Shown: one piece after another, positions 45,667 to 55,159 of the stretch
How the letters are laid out: the number at the start of each line of letters is the position of its first letter
Numbering within the stretch: position 1 is the first letter of the stretch
Assembly: GCF_030012985.1 (NCBI RefSeq)
Contig: NZ_CP120233.1
Span: 3,839,001 to 3,903,000 of the forward strand
DNA length: 64,000 nt
Source: Microbulbifer sp. VAAF005
Lineage (GTDB): Bacteria > Pseudomonadota > Gammaproteobacteria > Pseudomonadales > Cellvibrionaceae
Direction of reading: 5' to 3'
Translations under genes and position numbers: made by a program
Notes under the pieces: model-generated
Told to the model about the DNA's origin: nothing
The model's database searches: none
What the model saw: the letters and a program-made list of their open reading frames with translations, nothing else

Positions 45667-46398
45667 ATGAGTAAGGCATCAGCAGCGGTAAGTTGCAGTA
45701 ACTGTTCAGTCAGACGTTTATGTTTGCCTGCGGGGCTGGAACAAGCGGATATTGATCGGCTTGAGTGCGTTAGTCGTAGGAAAAAAGTGATTAAAGCGGG
45801 AGAGCCTCTTTATCGTGCAGGTGACCCGTTCCAAAGCCTCTATGCAATCCGCTCCGGAAGCTTTAAAGGCGTGGTTATTGCTGCAGATGGAGATTCTCAG
45901 GTAACCCATTTTGCCCTTCCTGGAGAGCTTCTAGGGCTCGATGCTTATAGTAGTCGGCTCCACCCGAGCTATGCAGTGGCCCTTGAAGATAGCAGTGTAT
46001 GTCTTCTTCCATTCGATCAGTTGGAAAATCTCGCTCAGGAAGTTCCAGCTTTACAGCAGCAAATCTATAGCATCTTTTCTGAAGAGTTGCGCCAGGAGAA
46101 TGAGGTTTTAATGCTGCTTGGTAAGCGTTCAGCGGATGCTCGTCTCGCTGCTTTACTTATGAATATATCCAGCCGTTATGCCTGCCGAGGTTACTCCCCT
46201 CGCGAATTTGTGCTTTCTATGCCTAGAATAGATATTGCCGACTATCTCGGATTAACGGCAGAAACGATAAGTCGTATATTTTCTCGTTTTCAGCGTGAGG
46301 GGCTGATAAAAGTTAGTGGTAGGATGATTGAGATTTTAAATATAGTTGCACTAAGTGATTTGGCGGGTACCCATCTTAGTTATGAGAATGATCAATGA
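45667..46398 (+). CDS. Second ANR/FNR-type regulator, paralogue of 42474
   Basis: A 243-residue paralogue of the ANR protein at 42474, near-identical over most of its length. It keeps CSNCSVRRLC and the fourth Cys in SSVCLLPF, and its recognition helix LTAETISRIFSRFQ has the same E-x2-SR contacts. Silent differences are frequent in the DNA, so the duplication is not recent. It is followed by a degenerate and an intact Stv-like gene. Both proteins should recognise the same boxes; how they divide labour is unknown. Confidence 0.9.
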   Translation: MSKASAAVSCSNCSVRRLCLPAGLEQADIDRLECVSRRKKVIKAGEPLYRAGDPFQSLYAIRSGSFKGVVIAADGDSQVTHFALPGELLGLDAYSSRLHPSYAVALEDSSVCLLPFDQLENLAQEVPALQQQIYSIFSEELRQENEVLMLLGKRSADARLAALLMNISSRYACRGYSPREFVLSMPRIDIADYLGLTAETISRIFSRFQREGLIKVSGRMIEILNIVALSDLAGTHLSYENDQ

Positions 46399-46758
46399 AT
46401 TTTTTTGGGGCTTATTTGAATTGCTGCATGTTATAGAAAGATATTAATTGACTGTCGTAAAGTTCAACTTTCTGTTTTATAAATTACTCTGCTATTTTTC
46501 TAGGTTTGTGGGTGTTTTAGCTGTAAATGCTGATACTAGATTATTTATACGGTGGCATCAGTTGGCAGGTGCCATGTAATTATAATTTATTTTCAGGCCT
46601 GTTTTTTATGACTGATTAATAATTCATTCGTGGAAAACGATTTTCCCCGATCTCTGTTAGCTATAAGTTTTCCAGGAAATGTTTACCTGAGCATAGTAAT
46701 CTTTCAGTTAAGGTGCTGAAAAGTGCAAAAAAATAATAAGGTGAAAAGGGAAGAAATC
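46399..46758. other. AT-rich intergenic stretch before the Stv-like pseudogene
   Basis: No gene or recognisable element. Confidence 0.4.
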
Positions 46759-47644
46759 ATGCCAGTTAGAAGGCTTGACCTAGTTAAGAGTTTTGCAGTG
46801 GATGGGGCTTAGGTCGAAGCTGCGCCCAACTTAGCTATTTCTACTCATGGGGCGATAATCAAGCAATTTTTTACCCGAAAGGGCATGGGGGAGATGATCT
46901 ATTTTTCTTTTCTCCACATGATTGCTTTCTAGATGATCCGGGTATTAGTAGTGCCTTAACGGGTAATGCGAAATGTCGCGAGTAGGTAGGCAAAGGAAAG
47001 CTTTGTCATAATTATACGCTAAGTAAATTTTAAGAATCCCATGGCACAACTACAGGTCAGATTCCCGGTCGTGTCACACGCTTTTCATAAAAGGCGCGAG
47101 CTATGCTGGCGTACAAAAGGCAGTGGATAGCACCCATTAGCGCATTGAAATTGTGAATAGTCCGGATCTAAACAATCCTATAGACCAGTAATATATTGCA
47201 AAAGGGGTGGAGTCGGTAGACTTATTAACTATTCGCCATCGAATAAAGATGGGTAATCTCACTCTGGCTGATGTTCTCAATATTCGGCATAAAAATAAAC
47301 TGCATTATGAAAATGTTTATTGCTCTTTTTGTCGCAGTGAAATGAGTTTTGGAGATATTGTTATTGGAGCTCCATTCTGGGGTAGCAAAATGCAGGGGGC
47401 AGCTACTAAATCAGTATTTTTGGACTGTAATACAAATGAGGTGGTGCTTGTTTGGCGGTGGTATAAATCTACTTATATTTCTAAGTACCTTTTTGATTTT
47501 AATGTTGGTCTTGCAGAGTTTTCTTTATTTTCCATATTTCCTCCTTATTTCATTCGTATTTTATCTGGTTTTTTAAGAAACCTTCCTGGTTTGTCGCCTC
47601 ACTTCCAAAATTATCTGTTCATGACAAACATCAAAAATTACTGA
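46759..47644 (+). pseudogene. Degenerate copy of the Stv-like gene
   Basis: Starts as MPVRRLDLVKSFAVDGA followed by an in-frame TAG, then continues PNLAISTHGAIIKQFF and, after further frame breaks, VDLLTIRHRIKMGNLTLADVLNI and LHYENVYCSFCRSEM. These correspond in order to the intact gene at 47743. The last open stretch (47207-47644) runs about 70 residues past the homologous end with a hydrophobic C-terminus, possibly the original end. It is a decayed tandem duplicate. Confidence 0.75.
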
Positions 47645-47742
47645 ATATAACTTGAGTGTGAATGGCTGGTCATAGTACGTTAGTAGTACGGTTATGAGGG
47701 GTAACCCTCTTATTTTTATACTAGACGTTAAATAGGTGTCTT

Positions 47743-48438
47743 ATGCCTGTTCGTGAACTTGATTTAGTTAAAATTTTTGCGCCTGAAGGTACCAATGTTG
47801 GGGATGCGCCGAACCTAGTCATCTCTGCCCACGGTGCCGCAACCAAAGAAGTTTTTTGTAGCAAGGGACATGGCGGTGATAATCTATTCTTTTTTGCCCC
47901 CCACGGTTATACGTTAGATGATCCGGGTCTGGAAAATGTAGTTAATGGGACCGCGAAATATCACGAGTGGGTTGGTAAAGGTAAATGGTGCAAAAACTAT
48001 ACTCTGAGTAAATTCCAGGGTTATCACGGATCTATGGCGGGGCAAATATTCGGTCGCCTAACGCGGCGATTCATTACTGATGGTGAAAGCTATAACGATA
48101 TTCAGAGAGTTGTAGACTCGGCACATAAAAATAATCAATTTGTTGAGCGCAAGAAGACGGAGCTGGCAAAATATGATTTATCTGATCCGTTCCAAAAGTC
48201 TATGTACGATGCAAAATCCAGCTCGCTTGAAACCAGAATGGAAGCTAATTTTCTGACGATTCGAAATCGGCATAACCAAAAGAATCCGACACTGGTTGAT
48301 GTGCTCAATATTCTGCATCGAAATAACTTGCATTATGAAAATATTTATTGCTCCTTCTGCCGCAATGAGCTGAATTTCAATAACTTTGTTATTGGTACAC
48401 CTTCTTGGGATAGCCATAAGCAAAAAGTGTCTAGCTGA
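47743..48438 (+). CDS. Putative adhesin Stv-domain-like protein
   Basis: A 231-residue protein without signal peptide. The N-terminal half (PNLVISAHGAATKEVFCSKG, NLFFFAPHGYTLDDPGLENVVNG, WCKNYTLSKFQGYH) resembles the putative adhesin Stv domain: two short His-containing loops (SAHG, APHG) in a beta-alpha fold. The C-terminal part ends with NLHYENIYCSFCRNEL, a Cys-x2-Cys that may bind metal. Function is not established; it may be a toxin-, effector- or adhesin-associated domain. A broken copy precedes it, suggesting an expanding and decaying family next to the second ANR gene. Confidence 0.55.
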   Translation: MPVRELDLVKIFAPEGTNVGDAPNLVISAHGAATKEVFCSKGHGGDNLFFFAPHGYTLDDPGLENVVNGTAKYHEWVGKGKWCKNYTLSKFQGYHGSMAGQIFGRLTRRFITDGESYNDIQRVVDSAHKNNQFVERKKTELAKYDLSDPFQKSMYDAKSSSLETRMEANFLTIRNRHNQKNPTLVDVLNILHRNNLHYENIYCSFCRNELNFNNFVIGTPSWDSHKQKVSS

Positions 48439-48469
48439 AGCAGTTAGATTGTCAAATTTCAGGCAAAAA

Positions 48470-48491
48470 AAGGGGGCGTAAACGCCCCCTT
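48470..48491. terminator. Terminator between Stv-like and STAS-like genes
   Basis: AAGGGGGCG-TAAA-CGCCCCCTT, with a T-run on the minus strand; ends the leftward STAS-like gene and may serve both sides. Confidence 0.9.
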
Positions 48492-48504
48492 AATCCACTA
48501 CTTA

Positions 48505-48948
48505 TCAGGAGTGTGTGGAGAAAGCTAATTCCTTTTCAGATTCCTTGTGACCAATACCCGTCTTCCTTGTTTCCTGTAGCCAATCCATGGCCTCTTGTTG
48601 CTGTTTGAAATAGCGGACTTCACCGCTAACAAACCAGCTCCCGACTTTTGTGGCTATTTGCTGCCACTCCTCATCCCCAAGTACAGCGACATGCGAGAAT
48701 TCATTGCCGTGCTTTAAGGCCAGCTTGAATTCATCCCAGATCGCGTGCATCCCCCAGCCCTCGAAATCCCGGAGATCAATCAGTAATTGAACCTGAGGTT
48801 TTTTTACCCCTTCCAGAGCATATTCTAATAGTGGTGTTATATGCTCATAATCCTCATGGGTTAACTCACCAATTGCCTTTATGTAAAGGAAAAACTCATC
48901 ATTTATGCGTTCCATGCCAATGGATATGCCGTGGCGTTTAAACTGCAT
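48505..48948 (-). CDS. STAS/SpoIIAA-like protein
   Basis: A 147-residue cytosolic protein of the SpoIIAA-like group (DUF3478 type): ERINDEFFLYIKAIGELTHEDYEHITPLLE, QLLIDLRDFEGWG, and a C-terminal helix WLQETRK. These small domains bind hydrophobic ligands or partner proteins; precise role unknown. The ATG at 48948 lies 8 nt after GGAGG; the ATG at 48954 is too close. The gene follows the hemerythrin-domain gene by 29 bp and should share its ANR-controlled promoter. Confidence 0.75.
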   Translation of the reverse strand: MQFKRHGISIGMERINDEFFLYIKAIGELTHEDYEHITPLLEYALEGVKKPQVQLLIDLRDFEGWGMHAIWDEFKLALKHGNEFSHVAVLGDEEWQQIATKVGSWFVSGEVRYFKQQQEAMDWLQETRKTGIGHKESEKELAFSTHS

Positions 48949-48977
48949 TAACATTTCCTCCCTGCTGTTTAGGTGAC

Positions 48978-49553
48978 CTAAGCTAATGCCTGCGCGGGCA
49001 TTTGATGTTGTGTCAGATCTTCGTGCAGGGATTCGTAAATTTTTCTGGTTGCCCTGTCGAAATATCTGCAGCTTAATTCACTGACCTGTTTCTGAATATA
49101 AATCCAGTCGGTAGTCCCCAGGTACTGTTCGATCTGTGGGAAAATAGATTTATTTTCCAACTCCATATGCTTGCGTTGCAGCTTCAGGTAGGTGTTGCAA
49201 GCTCCTTGCAGCACTCTCCGTTCAACGGTCGCATCATTGGCAATAGCGTAAAATAAAGCGCACATGTGTTTTGTCGCTGCGGCTATATTTTCATGCTGCA
49301 TTTGCGCTTCGTAAATTGATTCCCTGTCATGCACTGGCTTAGTCAACAGCCGGGAAAATATTAAGTCCTCAACTGGGTGGTGATACCTATCCGGGTATGC
49401 TGATAAATAATCCAAAGCATCAAGGATCAGTGACAAGGTGTTCGGATCGCGGTCGCCGCAGCCAAAAAGATCCAGGAGTAATTGCTCAAAGGCGTTGAGC
49501 AACTCTTGCATATGTTTATGGTCACAGCACAGTTGTCGGTAGATGGCATTCAT
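48978..49553 (-). CDS. Hemerythrin HHE-domain protein
   Basis: A 191-residue four-helix protein with hemerythrin-type iron ligands: DHKHMQELL, YHHPVEDLIFSRL, QHENIAAATKHM and KHMELENKSIFPQIEQYL. Such proteins bind a diiron centre and O2 or NO. The ATG at 49553 follows GGAGG; the longer frame to 49649 would run through the ANR box and is rejected. It heads a leftward pair with the STAS-like gene. The perfect ANR box 58 bp upstream fits a role under low oxygen or NO stress. Confidence 0.8.
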   Translation of the reverse strand: MNAIYRQLCCDHKHMQELLNAFEQLLLDLFGCGDRDPNTLSLILDALDYLSAYPDRYHHPVEDLIFSRLLTKPVHDRESIYEAQMQHENIAAATKHMCALFYAIANDATVERRVLQGACNTYLKLQRKHMELENKSIFPQIEQYLGTTDWIYIQKQVSELSCRYFDRATRKIYESLHEDLTQHQMPAQALA

Positions 49554-50033
49554 CCCAGACCTCCGCGATTTGTCGATGGGTCTATTGTTGCCATATGTAC
49601 CAATCCAAAGTTGATTTGGATCAAGTGAGGGGGACTTAGTGGGACTCAAGGTGGAATTTACCGCTACCTACTCAGGGTAGGGCTGGGGTTATCAATAGGT
49701 ATGAGGCTGACCATGCCGCTGAATTCCTTGGGCCAACTCTAATCTGTGCCTCGTTGTATTTGACCACAAGATAAATTAAACCTATTTTCGAGTAGCCCTT
49801 TCTTCAGTTTTTTCCACAAGTACGCTCTTCTGTCGGACCTAGATAAGGGTGTGTCTGATCCTTCATATTTTAATAATTTCTAATGACGTGTTGTTGCACA
49901 TTTAAGCATGCTGCGATGTTTCCTGTTGCTCAATAAATTTATTGGTGCTGAAGTCGTAGGTTGTCATCGAATTATTCCGCAGCGCTCTATTTATGTGTCA
50001 CGACAAAGTTAAAGCAACAGGATGGGAGTGTTA
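49554..50033. other. Divergent regulatory region, hemerythrin / outer-membrane barrel
   Basis: Contains the ANR box at 49611-49624 and the presumed promoter of the rightward barrel gene; nothing else was recognised. Confidence 0.5.
49611..49624 (-). promoter_or_regulatory. ANR/FNR box upstream of the hemerythrin-domain gene
   Basis: TTGAT-TTGG-ATCAA, identical to the ompW box. Its centre is about 65 bp before the ATG. Confidence 0.85.
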
Positions 50034-50522
50034 ATGAAAATAGTTAAGGCTGGTATAGGTGTGCTGGCACTCGTTGTTTCAACGGGCGCAATTGCCGAGG
50101 GCGCCTACTGGGGGGGCGTGGCCGGAATAACAGATTTTGATTTCAAAGGGGTCGATAACCCTCTGAATTTGGGACTGCGAGCAGGTTATGTGCGGGCCTC
50201 GGGTTTTGGGGTGGAAGGTGAATATACCAGTTCACTATTAAGTGGTGAGACTGAGGCTTATGGTCGGAATGTGGATGTAGACATACGCACTCTTGCTACT
50301 TATGCGACTTACAGAACAGAGGGGGACTGGTACCTGAAAGGACGCCTGGGCCTTCTCTATGAAGACGTTTCTGTTGGCAGCGAAAGTAGTGATGACCTGG
50401 GTGTCAGCTTAGGGGCTGGAATTGGTTATAGCCTGAATGAAATTTATCACCTGGAGCTTGAGTACACCGTATTAGAGAAGGATGTCAGTTATTGGTCAGG
50501 CGGGTTTAGCCTGAGATTTTAA
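50034..50522 (+). CDS. Small outer-membrane beta-barrel protein
   Basis: A 162-residue barrel protein of OmpA-like/porin_OMP_Omp25 size. Signal peptide MKIVKAGIGVLALVVSTGAIA is followed by GAYWGGVAGITDFDF, alternating amphipathic strands and a C-terminal YWSGGFSLRF with Phe. The ATG at 50034 follows GGGAG at 6 nt. A paralogue, frameshifted, lies 150 bp downstream. Function unknown; such eight-strand barrels often stabilise or decorate the outer membrane. Confidence 0.75.
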   Translation: MKIVKAGIGVLALVVSTGAIAEGAYWGGVAGITDFDFKGVDNPLNLGLRAGYVRASGFGVEGEYTSSLLSGETEAYGRNVDVDIRTLATYATYRTEGDWYLKGRLGLLYEDVSVGSESSDDLGVSLGAGIGYSLNEIYHLELEYTVLEKDVSYWSGGFSLRF

Positions 50523-50671
50523 TTGTCCCTTTCCTTAATTTAACTAATGGTGACATCTCTTTTTAGAAGCTCCTAGGTTACATACTGACTTGTCCAAGTG
50601 AACACTTGTGCCAATTGATCGTACCCCTATAATCCCTGCCCTTTGATCAGACTTCGAGATTTAAGGGGAAG

Positions 50672-51168
50672 ATGGTGGGCTTTAATCTCAAGGCAATGGC
50701 TGCAGTTGCCGCTCTGTTGTGTTCCGCTACCGCTTATGGGCAGGGTGCGTATATCGGTGGCGTTTTCGGTGTTTTGGATGTTGATGCCAGGGGGAGAGCC
50801 CTTTAAATGGGGGGATTCGAGCCGGTTATACCTGGGGTTCTGGCTGGGGATTCGAGGCAGAAGTCACCGACTCTGTCATTGATGGTGAGTTCGACTACTA
50901 CTGGTACGATTACAACTACTCCCTAGCAACACAAGCTGTTTATGCCACCTATCGCAGCCCGGGCAACATTTATCTGAAAGGTCGTATCGGCTACCTCCAT
51001 GAGGAGTTGGAGATAGATAATTGGGAGAAAGAGTACTCGGATAACGGTGCATCTGCCGGGCTCGGGGCTGGTTTCAAACTGACCGACGAGGCGACCCTGG
51101 AACTGGATTACACCATCATTGAGTCAGATGTGAATTACTGGTCTGGCTCTGTGGTGTACAAATTCTGA
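50672..51168 (+). pseudogene. Second small outer-membrane barrel gene, frameshifted
   Basis: Paralogue of the preceding barrel. The first part MVGFNLKAMAAVAALLCSATAYG-QGAYIGGVFGVLDVDA carries a signal peptide and then stops early at 50804. The remainder, ESPLNGGIRAGYTWGSGWGFEAEV through YWSGSVVYKF at 51168, aligns throughout with the first copy (LNLGLRAGY, YWSGGFSLRF). One more G in the run at 50790-50794 restores a single frame. It may be intact in the real genome. Confidence 0.75.
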
Positions 51169-51387
51169 CCGTCTTTTTAAGGTGGACGGGTTGGTCCCGC
51201 CACGTCTCTGCATTTGCGCATTCATGCTGCCCTTGGTGTACAATGCGCGCCTTTCTAAAATGCCCAGAATGCATTGAGCAGTAGGGCCATCCCACGCTGG
51301 GAGCCTTTGGTCCTACTCATAAGTCTGGGCGCTGTGGTATCGAGTTTTAAAAGCCTCTACTCAAGCCCGCTTTACCGAGGGAACACC

Positions 51388-52656
51388 ATGTTTGATTCAT
51401 CTGTCACTTTAGCTTCTTACGACCCGGAAATTTGGGAAGCCATCCAGGAGGAAGACTCTCGTCAGGAAGACCATATCGAGTTAATCGCCTCTGAGAACTA
51501 CACCAGCCCAATGGTAATGGAAGCTCAGGGCAGCAGCCTGACTAACAAGTATGCCGAGGGCTATCCAGGCAAGCGTTATTACGGCGGTTGTGAGTACGTG
51601 GACAAAGTGGAAACCCTGGCCATTGAGCGCGCCAAGGAGCTGTTTGGTGCTGACTACGCGAATGTGCAGCCGCACTCTGGATCACAGGCTAATGCGGCTG
51701 TTTACCAGGCGCTCTGTGCCCCAGGTGACACTGTACTGGGCATGAGTCTGGCCCACGGTGGCCACCTTACCCACGGTGCCCGCGTTAACTTTTCCGGCAA
51801 GATCTACAATGCAGTGCAGTACGGTCTGAACCCGGAAACTGGCGAAGTGGATTACGAGGAAGTTGAACGCCTGGCGCTTGAGCACAAGCCGAAGATGATC
51901 GTGGCTGGTTTCTCTGCCTATAGCCGAGTGATGGATTGGGCGCGTTTCCGCGAGATCGCTGACAAAGTGGGTGCTTACCTGTTTGTGGATATGGCTCACA
52001 TTGCAGGCCTGGTTGCCGCTGGTGAGTATCCCTCCCCAATCTCCCACGCCGATGTTGTGACTTCTACTACTCACAAAACCCTGCGTGGCCCCCGCGGCGG
52101 TATCATCCTGGCGCGCGCCAACGAAGAAATTGAGAAGAAGCTCAACTCCGCTGTATTCCCCGGTGGTCAGGGTGGCCCGCTGATGCATGTGATCGCGGCG
52201 AAAGCGGTTTCTTTCAAAGAGGCCATGACCCCTGAATACAAGGCCTACCAGAAGAAGGTTGTGGAAAATGCCCGCGCAATGGCGGAGACCTTCCTCGATC
52301 GCGGTATCAACATTGTATCCGGTGGGACCGATGATCACCTGATGCTGGTTGACCTGATTGGCAAAGAGTACACCGGTAAGGATGCGGATGAAGCCCTGGG
52401 TAACGCCAACATCACCGTTAATAAGAACGCGGTACCCAACGATCCGCGCTCTCCTTTCATTACCAGCGGCCTGCGTGTCGGTACCCCGGCAATCACTACT
52501 CGCGGCTTTGGTGTAAAGGAAACCCAACAGCTCACTCACTGGATCTGCGACGTGCTGGATGCACTGGAGAAAGGTGATGTTGAAGCCACTATCGCCGATG
52601 TGAAGCAGAAGGTTCTGGGGATTTGCGCAGAGTTTCCTGTGTATAAAAAAGGCTGA
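51388..52656 (+). CDS. glyA: Serine hydroxymethyltransferase
   Basis: A 422-residue PLP enzyme that converts serine and tetrahydrofolate to glycine and 5,10-methylene-THF. Hallmarks are [58 protein letters not shown] and the PLP lysine in [14 protein letters not shown]. The ATG at 51388 follows CGAGGG; an in-frame extension to 51274 lacks similarity. It heads the housekeeping block and is followed by a strong terminator. No riboswitch was recognised in its 220-bp leader. Confidence 0.97.
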   Translation: MFDSSVTLASYDPEIWEAIQEEDSRQEDHIELIASENYTSPMVMEAQGSSLTNKYAEGYPGKRYYGGCEYVDKVETLAIERAKELFGADYANVQPHSGSQANAAVYQALCAPGDTVLGMSLAHGGHLTHGARVNFSGKIYNAVQYGLNPETGEVDYEEVERLALEHKPKMIVAGFSAYSRVMDWARFREIADKVGAYLFVDMAHIAGLVAAGEYPSPISHADVVTSTTHKTLRGPRGGIILARANEEIEKKLNSAVFPGGQGGPLMHVIAAKAVSFKEAMTPEYKAYQKKVVENARAMAETFLDRGINIVSGGTDDHLMLVDLIGKEYTGKDADEALGNANITVNKNAVPNDPRSPFITSGLRVGTPAITTRGFGVKETQQLTHWICDVLDALEKGDVEATIADVKQKVLGICAEFPVYKKG

Positions 52657-52670
52657 TCAGCACTGCTGAC

Positions 52671-52700
52671 AAAAAAGCGGCTCATAGAGCCGCTTTTTTT
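52671..52700 (+). terminator. Terminator after glyA
   Basis: GCGGCTC-ATA-GAGCCGC flanked by A6 and T7. Confidence 0.95.
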
Positions 52701-52809
52701 ATGTGTCCCTGTTGAATTTGCGATGCACTGTGGCTGTGCGTGCCGCGGTCACACAGTGCAACGGCTGTGGTAAACTGCGGCCCATTTTCCATTCCGGGGA
52801 TAATCCCAC

Positions 52810-53277
52810 ATGCACTGTCCGTTCTGCAGCGCAGAAGAAACAAAAGTAGTCGATTCCCGATTGGTGGCTGAGGGCGACCAAGTACGCCGCCGGCGCGAGT
52901 GCCTGGAGTGCCACGAGAGGTTTACCACATTTGAAACTGCGGAGCTGCTGCTGCCGCGAGTGATCAAGCAAAACGGCCAGCGCGAGCCGTTTAATGAAGA
53001 CAAGTTGCGCGCGGGTATTCAGCGCGCTGTGGAAAAGCGCCCGGTGAGTATTGAGCGGGTGGAGTCGGCGGTATCTCAAATAAAACACGCTCTGCAGGCG
53101 ACCGGAGAACGGGAGTTGCCGGCGCGTGCTATTGGTGAATTGGTGATGGAGCAGCTGCGTGAGCTGGACCAGGTGGCCTATGTGCGCTTTGCTTCTGTCT
53201 ATCGCCGTTTTGAGGATGTCAGCGAGTTTAGAGAAGAGATTGAGCGACTGACCAGTAAGGGATCGAAGACAGAATGA
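52810..53277 (+). CDS. nrdR: Transcriptional repressor NrdR
   Basis: A 155-residue zinc-ribbon/ATP-cone repressor of ribonucleotide reductase genes. The zinc ribbon CPFC and [12 protein letters not shown] is at the N-terminus, and the ATP-cone starts at [16 protein letters not shown]. Length and start match the family exactly. It overlaps the ribD start by 4 bp (ATGA), the usual gammaproteobacterial arrangement. Confidence 0.96.
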   Translation: MHCPFCSAEETKVVDSRLVAEGDQVRRRRECLECHERFTTFETAELLLPRVIKQNGQREPFNEDKLRAGIQRAVEKRPVSIERVESAVSQIKHALQATGERELPARAIGELVMEQLRELDQVAYVRFASVYRRFEDVSEFREEIERLTSKGSKTE

Positions 53278-54419
53278 GTCAAACTGTTGTACACAGTGCG
53301 GAAGCACTGATGGCCCGCGCTATTCAGTTGGCAGAGCGCGGTCTCTACACCACTATGCCGAATCCGCGAGTGGGCTGTGTGATTACTGACGGGGATGGCA
53401 ATGTTGTCGGCGAAGGCTGGCACAAGCGGGCCGGCGAACCCCACGCTGAGATCGAAGCCTTGAGTGATGCCGGCGACCTGGCTCAGGGGGCTACGGTTTA
53501 TGTCACTCTTGAGCCCTGCAGTCATACCGGCCGCACAGGTCCCTGTGCCGAGGCGTTGGTAAAGGCCGGCGTGGCCCGGGTTATTTACGGAATGCAGGAT
53601 CCGAATCCGAATGTCAGCGGTGCCGGATTGCAAATATTGCGCGATGCTGGGATCGAAGTGGAAGGCCCCATCCTGGAAGAGAGGTGTCGCGCTCTAAACC
53701 CCGGCTTTATCAAGCGTATGACCCTGGGACTGCCCCTGGTGCGAAGCAAATCCGCCATGAGCCTGGATGGGCGCACCGCTATGGCCAGTGGGGAGTCAAA
53801 GTGGGTATCGGGCCCTGCGGCTCGCGCCGATGTACAGCGCCTGCGTGCTCGCAGTTGTGCAGTGATCACCGGGGTTGAGACGGTGCGCTTCGACAATCCC
53901 AATCTCAATGTGCGCGCCGATGAAATGGCTCTGGAAATGCTGGCCGCAGAGCGAGCCGCAGAAGTGCAGCCGCTGCGGGTAATTGTTGACAGCCAGCTGC
54001 GCACCCCAGCGAGAGCCTTTATTTTGCAGGGGGATGCCCCCACATTGGTGTGCACGACAGAGCGCGTGGAGGCCGAGCGCCGCGAGCGTATTGAGAAAAC
54101 GGGTGCGGAAGTCGTGGTTTTACCCCACGACAAAGAGGGCCGCGTAGACCTGCTCGCCCTGCTCAAGGAGTTGGCGCGACGCCAGTGCAATGAAGTTTTG
54201 GTAGAGAGCGGTGCGACCCTCTCTGGTGAATTCCTCTACCGGGGCCATGTCGACGAAATAATTGTTTATATGGCGCCAAAACTGCTGGGTAGCACCGGGC
54301 GGCCGCTGTTTGAACTGCCTATCGAGCGTATGGGCTCGATGCTGCCGATTACGATTACCGATATGCGCGCAGTTGGTCACGACTGGCGCATTACTGCAAC
54401 AACCGATATCGAGCGCTGA
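53274..54419 (+). CDS. ribD: Bifunctional riboflavin deaminase/reductase RibD
   Basis: A 381-residue enzyme catalysing deamination and side-chain reduction of the pyrimidine intermediate in riboflavin synthesis. The zinc-deaminase motif HAEIEAL and [11 protein letters not shown] is in the N-terminal half; the reductase half (from about 155) has [22 protein letters not shown]. It overlaps nrdR upstream (ATGA), and its stop overlaps the ribE start (TGATG), so translation is coupled. Confidence 0.96.
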   Translation: MSQTVVHSAEALMARAIQLAERGLYTTMPNPRVGCVITDGDGNVVGEGWHKRAGEPHAEIEALSDAGDLAQGATVYVTLEPCSHTGRTGPCAEALVKAGVARVIYGMQDPNPNVSGAGLQILRDAGIEVEGPILEERCRALNPGFIKRMTLGLPLVRSKSAMSLDGRTAMASGESKWVSGPAARADVQRLRARSCAVITGVETVRFDNPNLNVRADEMALEMLAAERAAEVQPLRVIVDSQLRTPARAFILQGDAPTLVCTTERVEAERRERIEKTGAEVVVLPHDKEGRVDLLALLKELARRQCNEVLVESGATLSGEFLYRGHVDEIIVYMAPKLLGSTGRPLFELPIERMGSMLPITITDMRAVGHDWRITATTDIER

Positions 54420-55081
54420 TGTTTACCGGAATTATTGAAGCCTTAGGCGAGATCGCAGAGTTAAAACCCCAGGGCGGCGACCTGTGTGTGCGTGTGCGCA
54501 GCGGTAAGCTGGATCTGGGGGATGTGCAACTGGGGGACAGTATCGCCACCAATGGTGTTTGTCTCACGGTTGTGGATCTGCCCGGTGATGGTTACTGGGC
54601 GGATGTCTCTGCGGAAACCCTGGATGTGACAACGGTGGGCCGCTGGAAAAAAGGCGACCGGGTCAATCTGGAAAAAGCACTGACACCCCAGACCCGCCTG
54701 GGTGGACACATTGTCAGCGGCCATGTGGATGGTATTGGCGAGGTGGTATGGCGTAAGTCCGAGGCTCGCGCCGAGCGGTTCCGCCTGCGCGCACCGGAAA
54801 ATCTGGCTCGCTATATTGCCCATAAAGGGTCTATCACCGTCGACGGCACCAGCCTCACGGTCAATGCCGTGGATGGGGCTGAGTTTGAACTCACCATAGT
54901 GCCACACACGTTGCAGGAAACGATTATGGCCGGCTATACCGCTGGTACTCGGGTCAACCTGGAAGTGGACCTGATTGCGCGCTACTTGGAGCGGCTACTC
55001 CTCGGTGATGAGGCAGCCAAGCCTAGTGGTGGGGGCATGACCCTCGAATTTTTGGCCCAGAACGGGTTTTACAAGCGCTAA
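54419..55081 (+). CDS. ribE: Riboflavin synthase alpha subunit
   Basis: A 220-residue trimeric enzyme that dismutates 6,7-dimethyl-8-ribityllumazine to riboflavin. It has two lumazine-binding repeats; [10 protein letters not shown] and the SIATNGVCLTVVDL and GHIVSGHVDGIG motifs mark the first and second. The start overlaps ribD by one base. Length normal. Confidence 0.95.
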   Translation: MFTGIIEALGEIAELKPQGGDLCVRVRSGKLDLGDVQLGDSIATNGVCLTVVDLPGDGYWADVSAETLDVTTVGRWKKGDRVNLEKALTPQTRLGGHIVSGHVDGIGEVVWRKSEARAERFRLRAPENLARYIAHKGSITVDGTSLTVNAVDGAEFELTIVPHTLQETIMAGYTAGTRVNLEVDLIARYLERLLLGDEAAKPSGGGMTLEFLAQNGFYKR

Positions 55082-55159
55082 AGATGGGCCGTGCACCACG
55101 GCGAAAACAGCAGCGATAGCCGCTCTATTTGCAATTGATAAATTTATCCAGAGTTAACC

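Noticed and set aside
47207-47644. Separate 145-codon gene
   Set aside because: Its first half aligns with the C-terminus of the intact Stv-like gene and it continues a broken copy, so it is the end of a pseudogene.
48978-49649. Longer start for the hemerythrin gene at 49649
   Set aside because: It would place the perfect ANR box inside the coding region; the ATG at 49553 has GGAGG at proper spacing.
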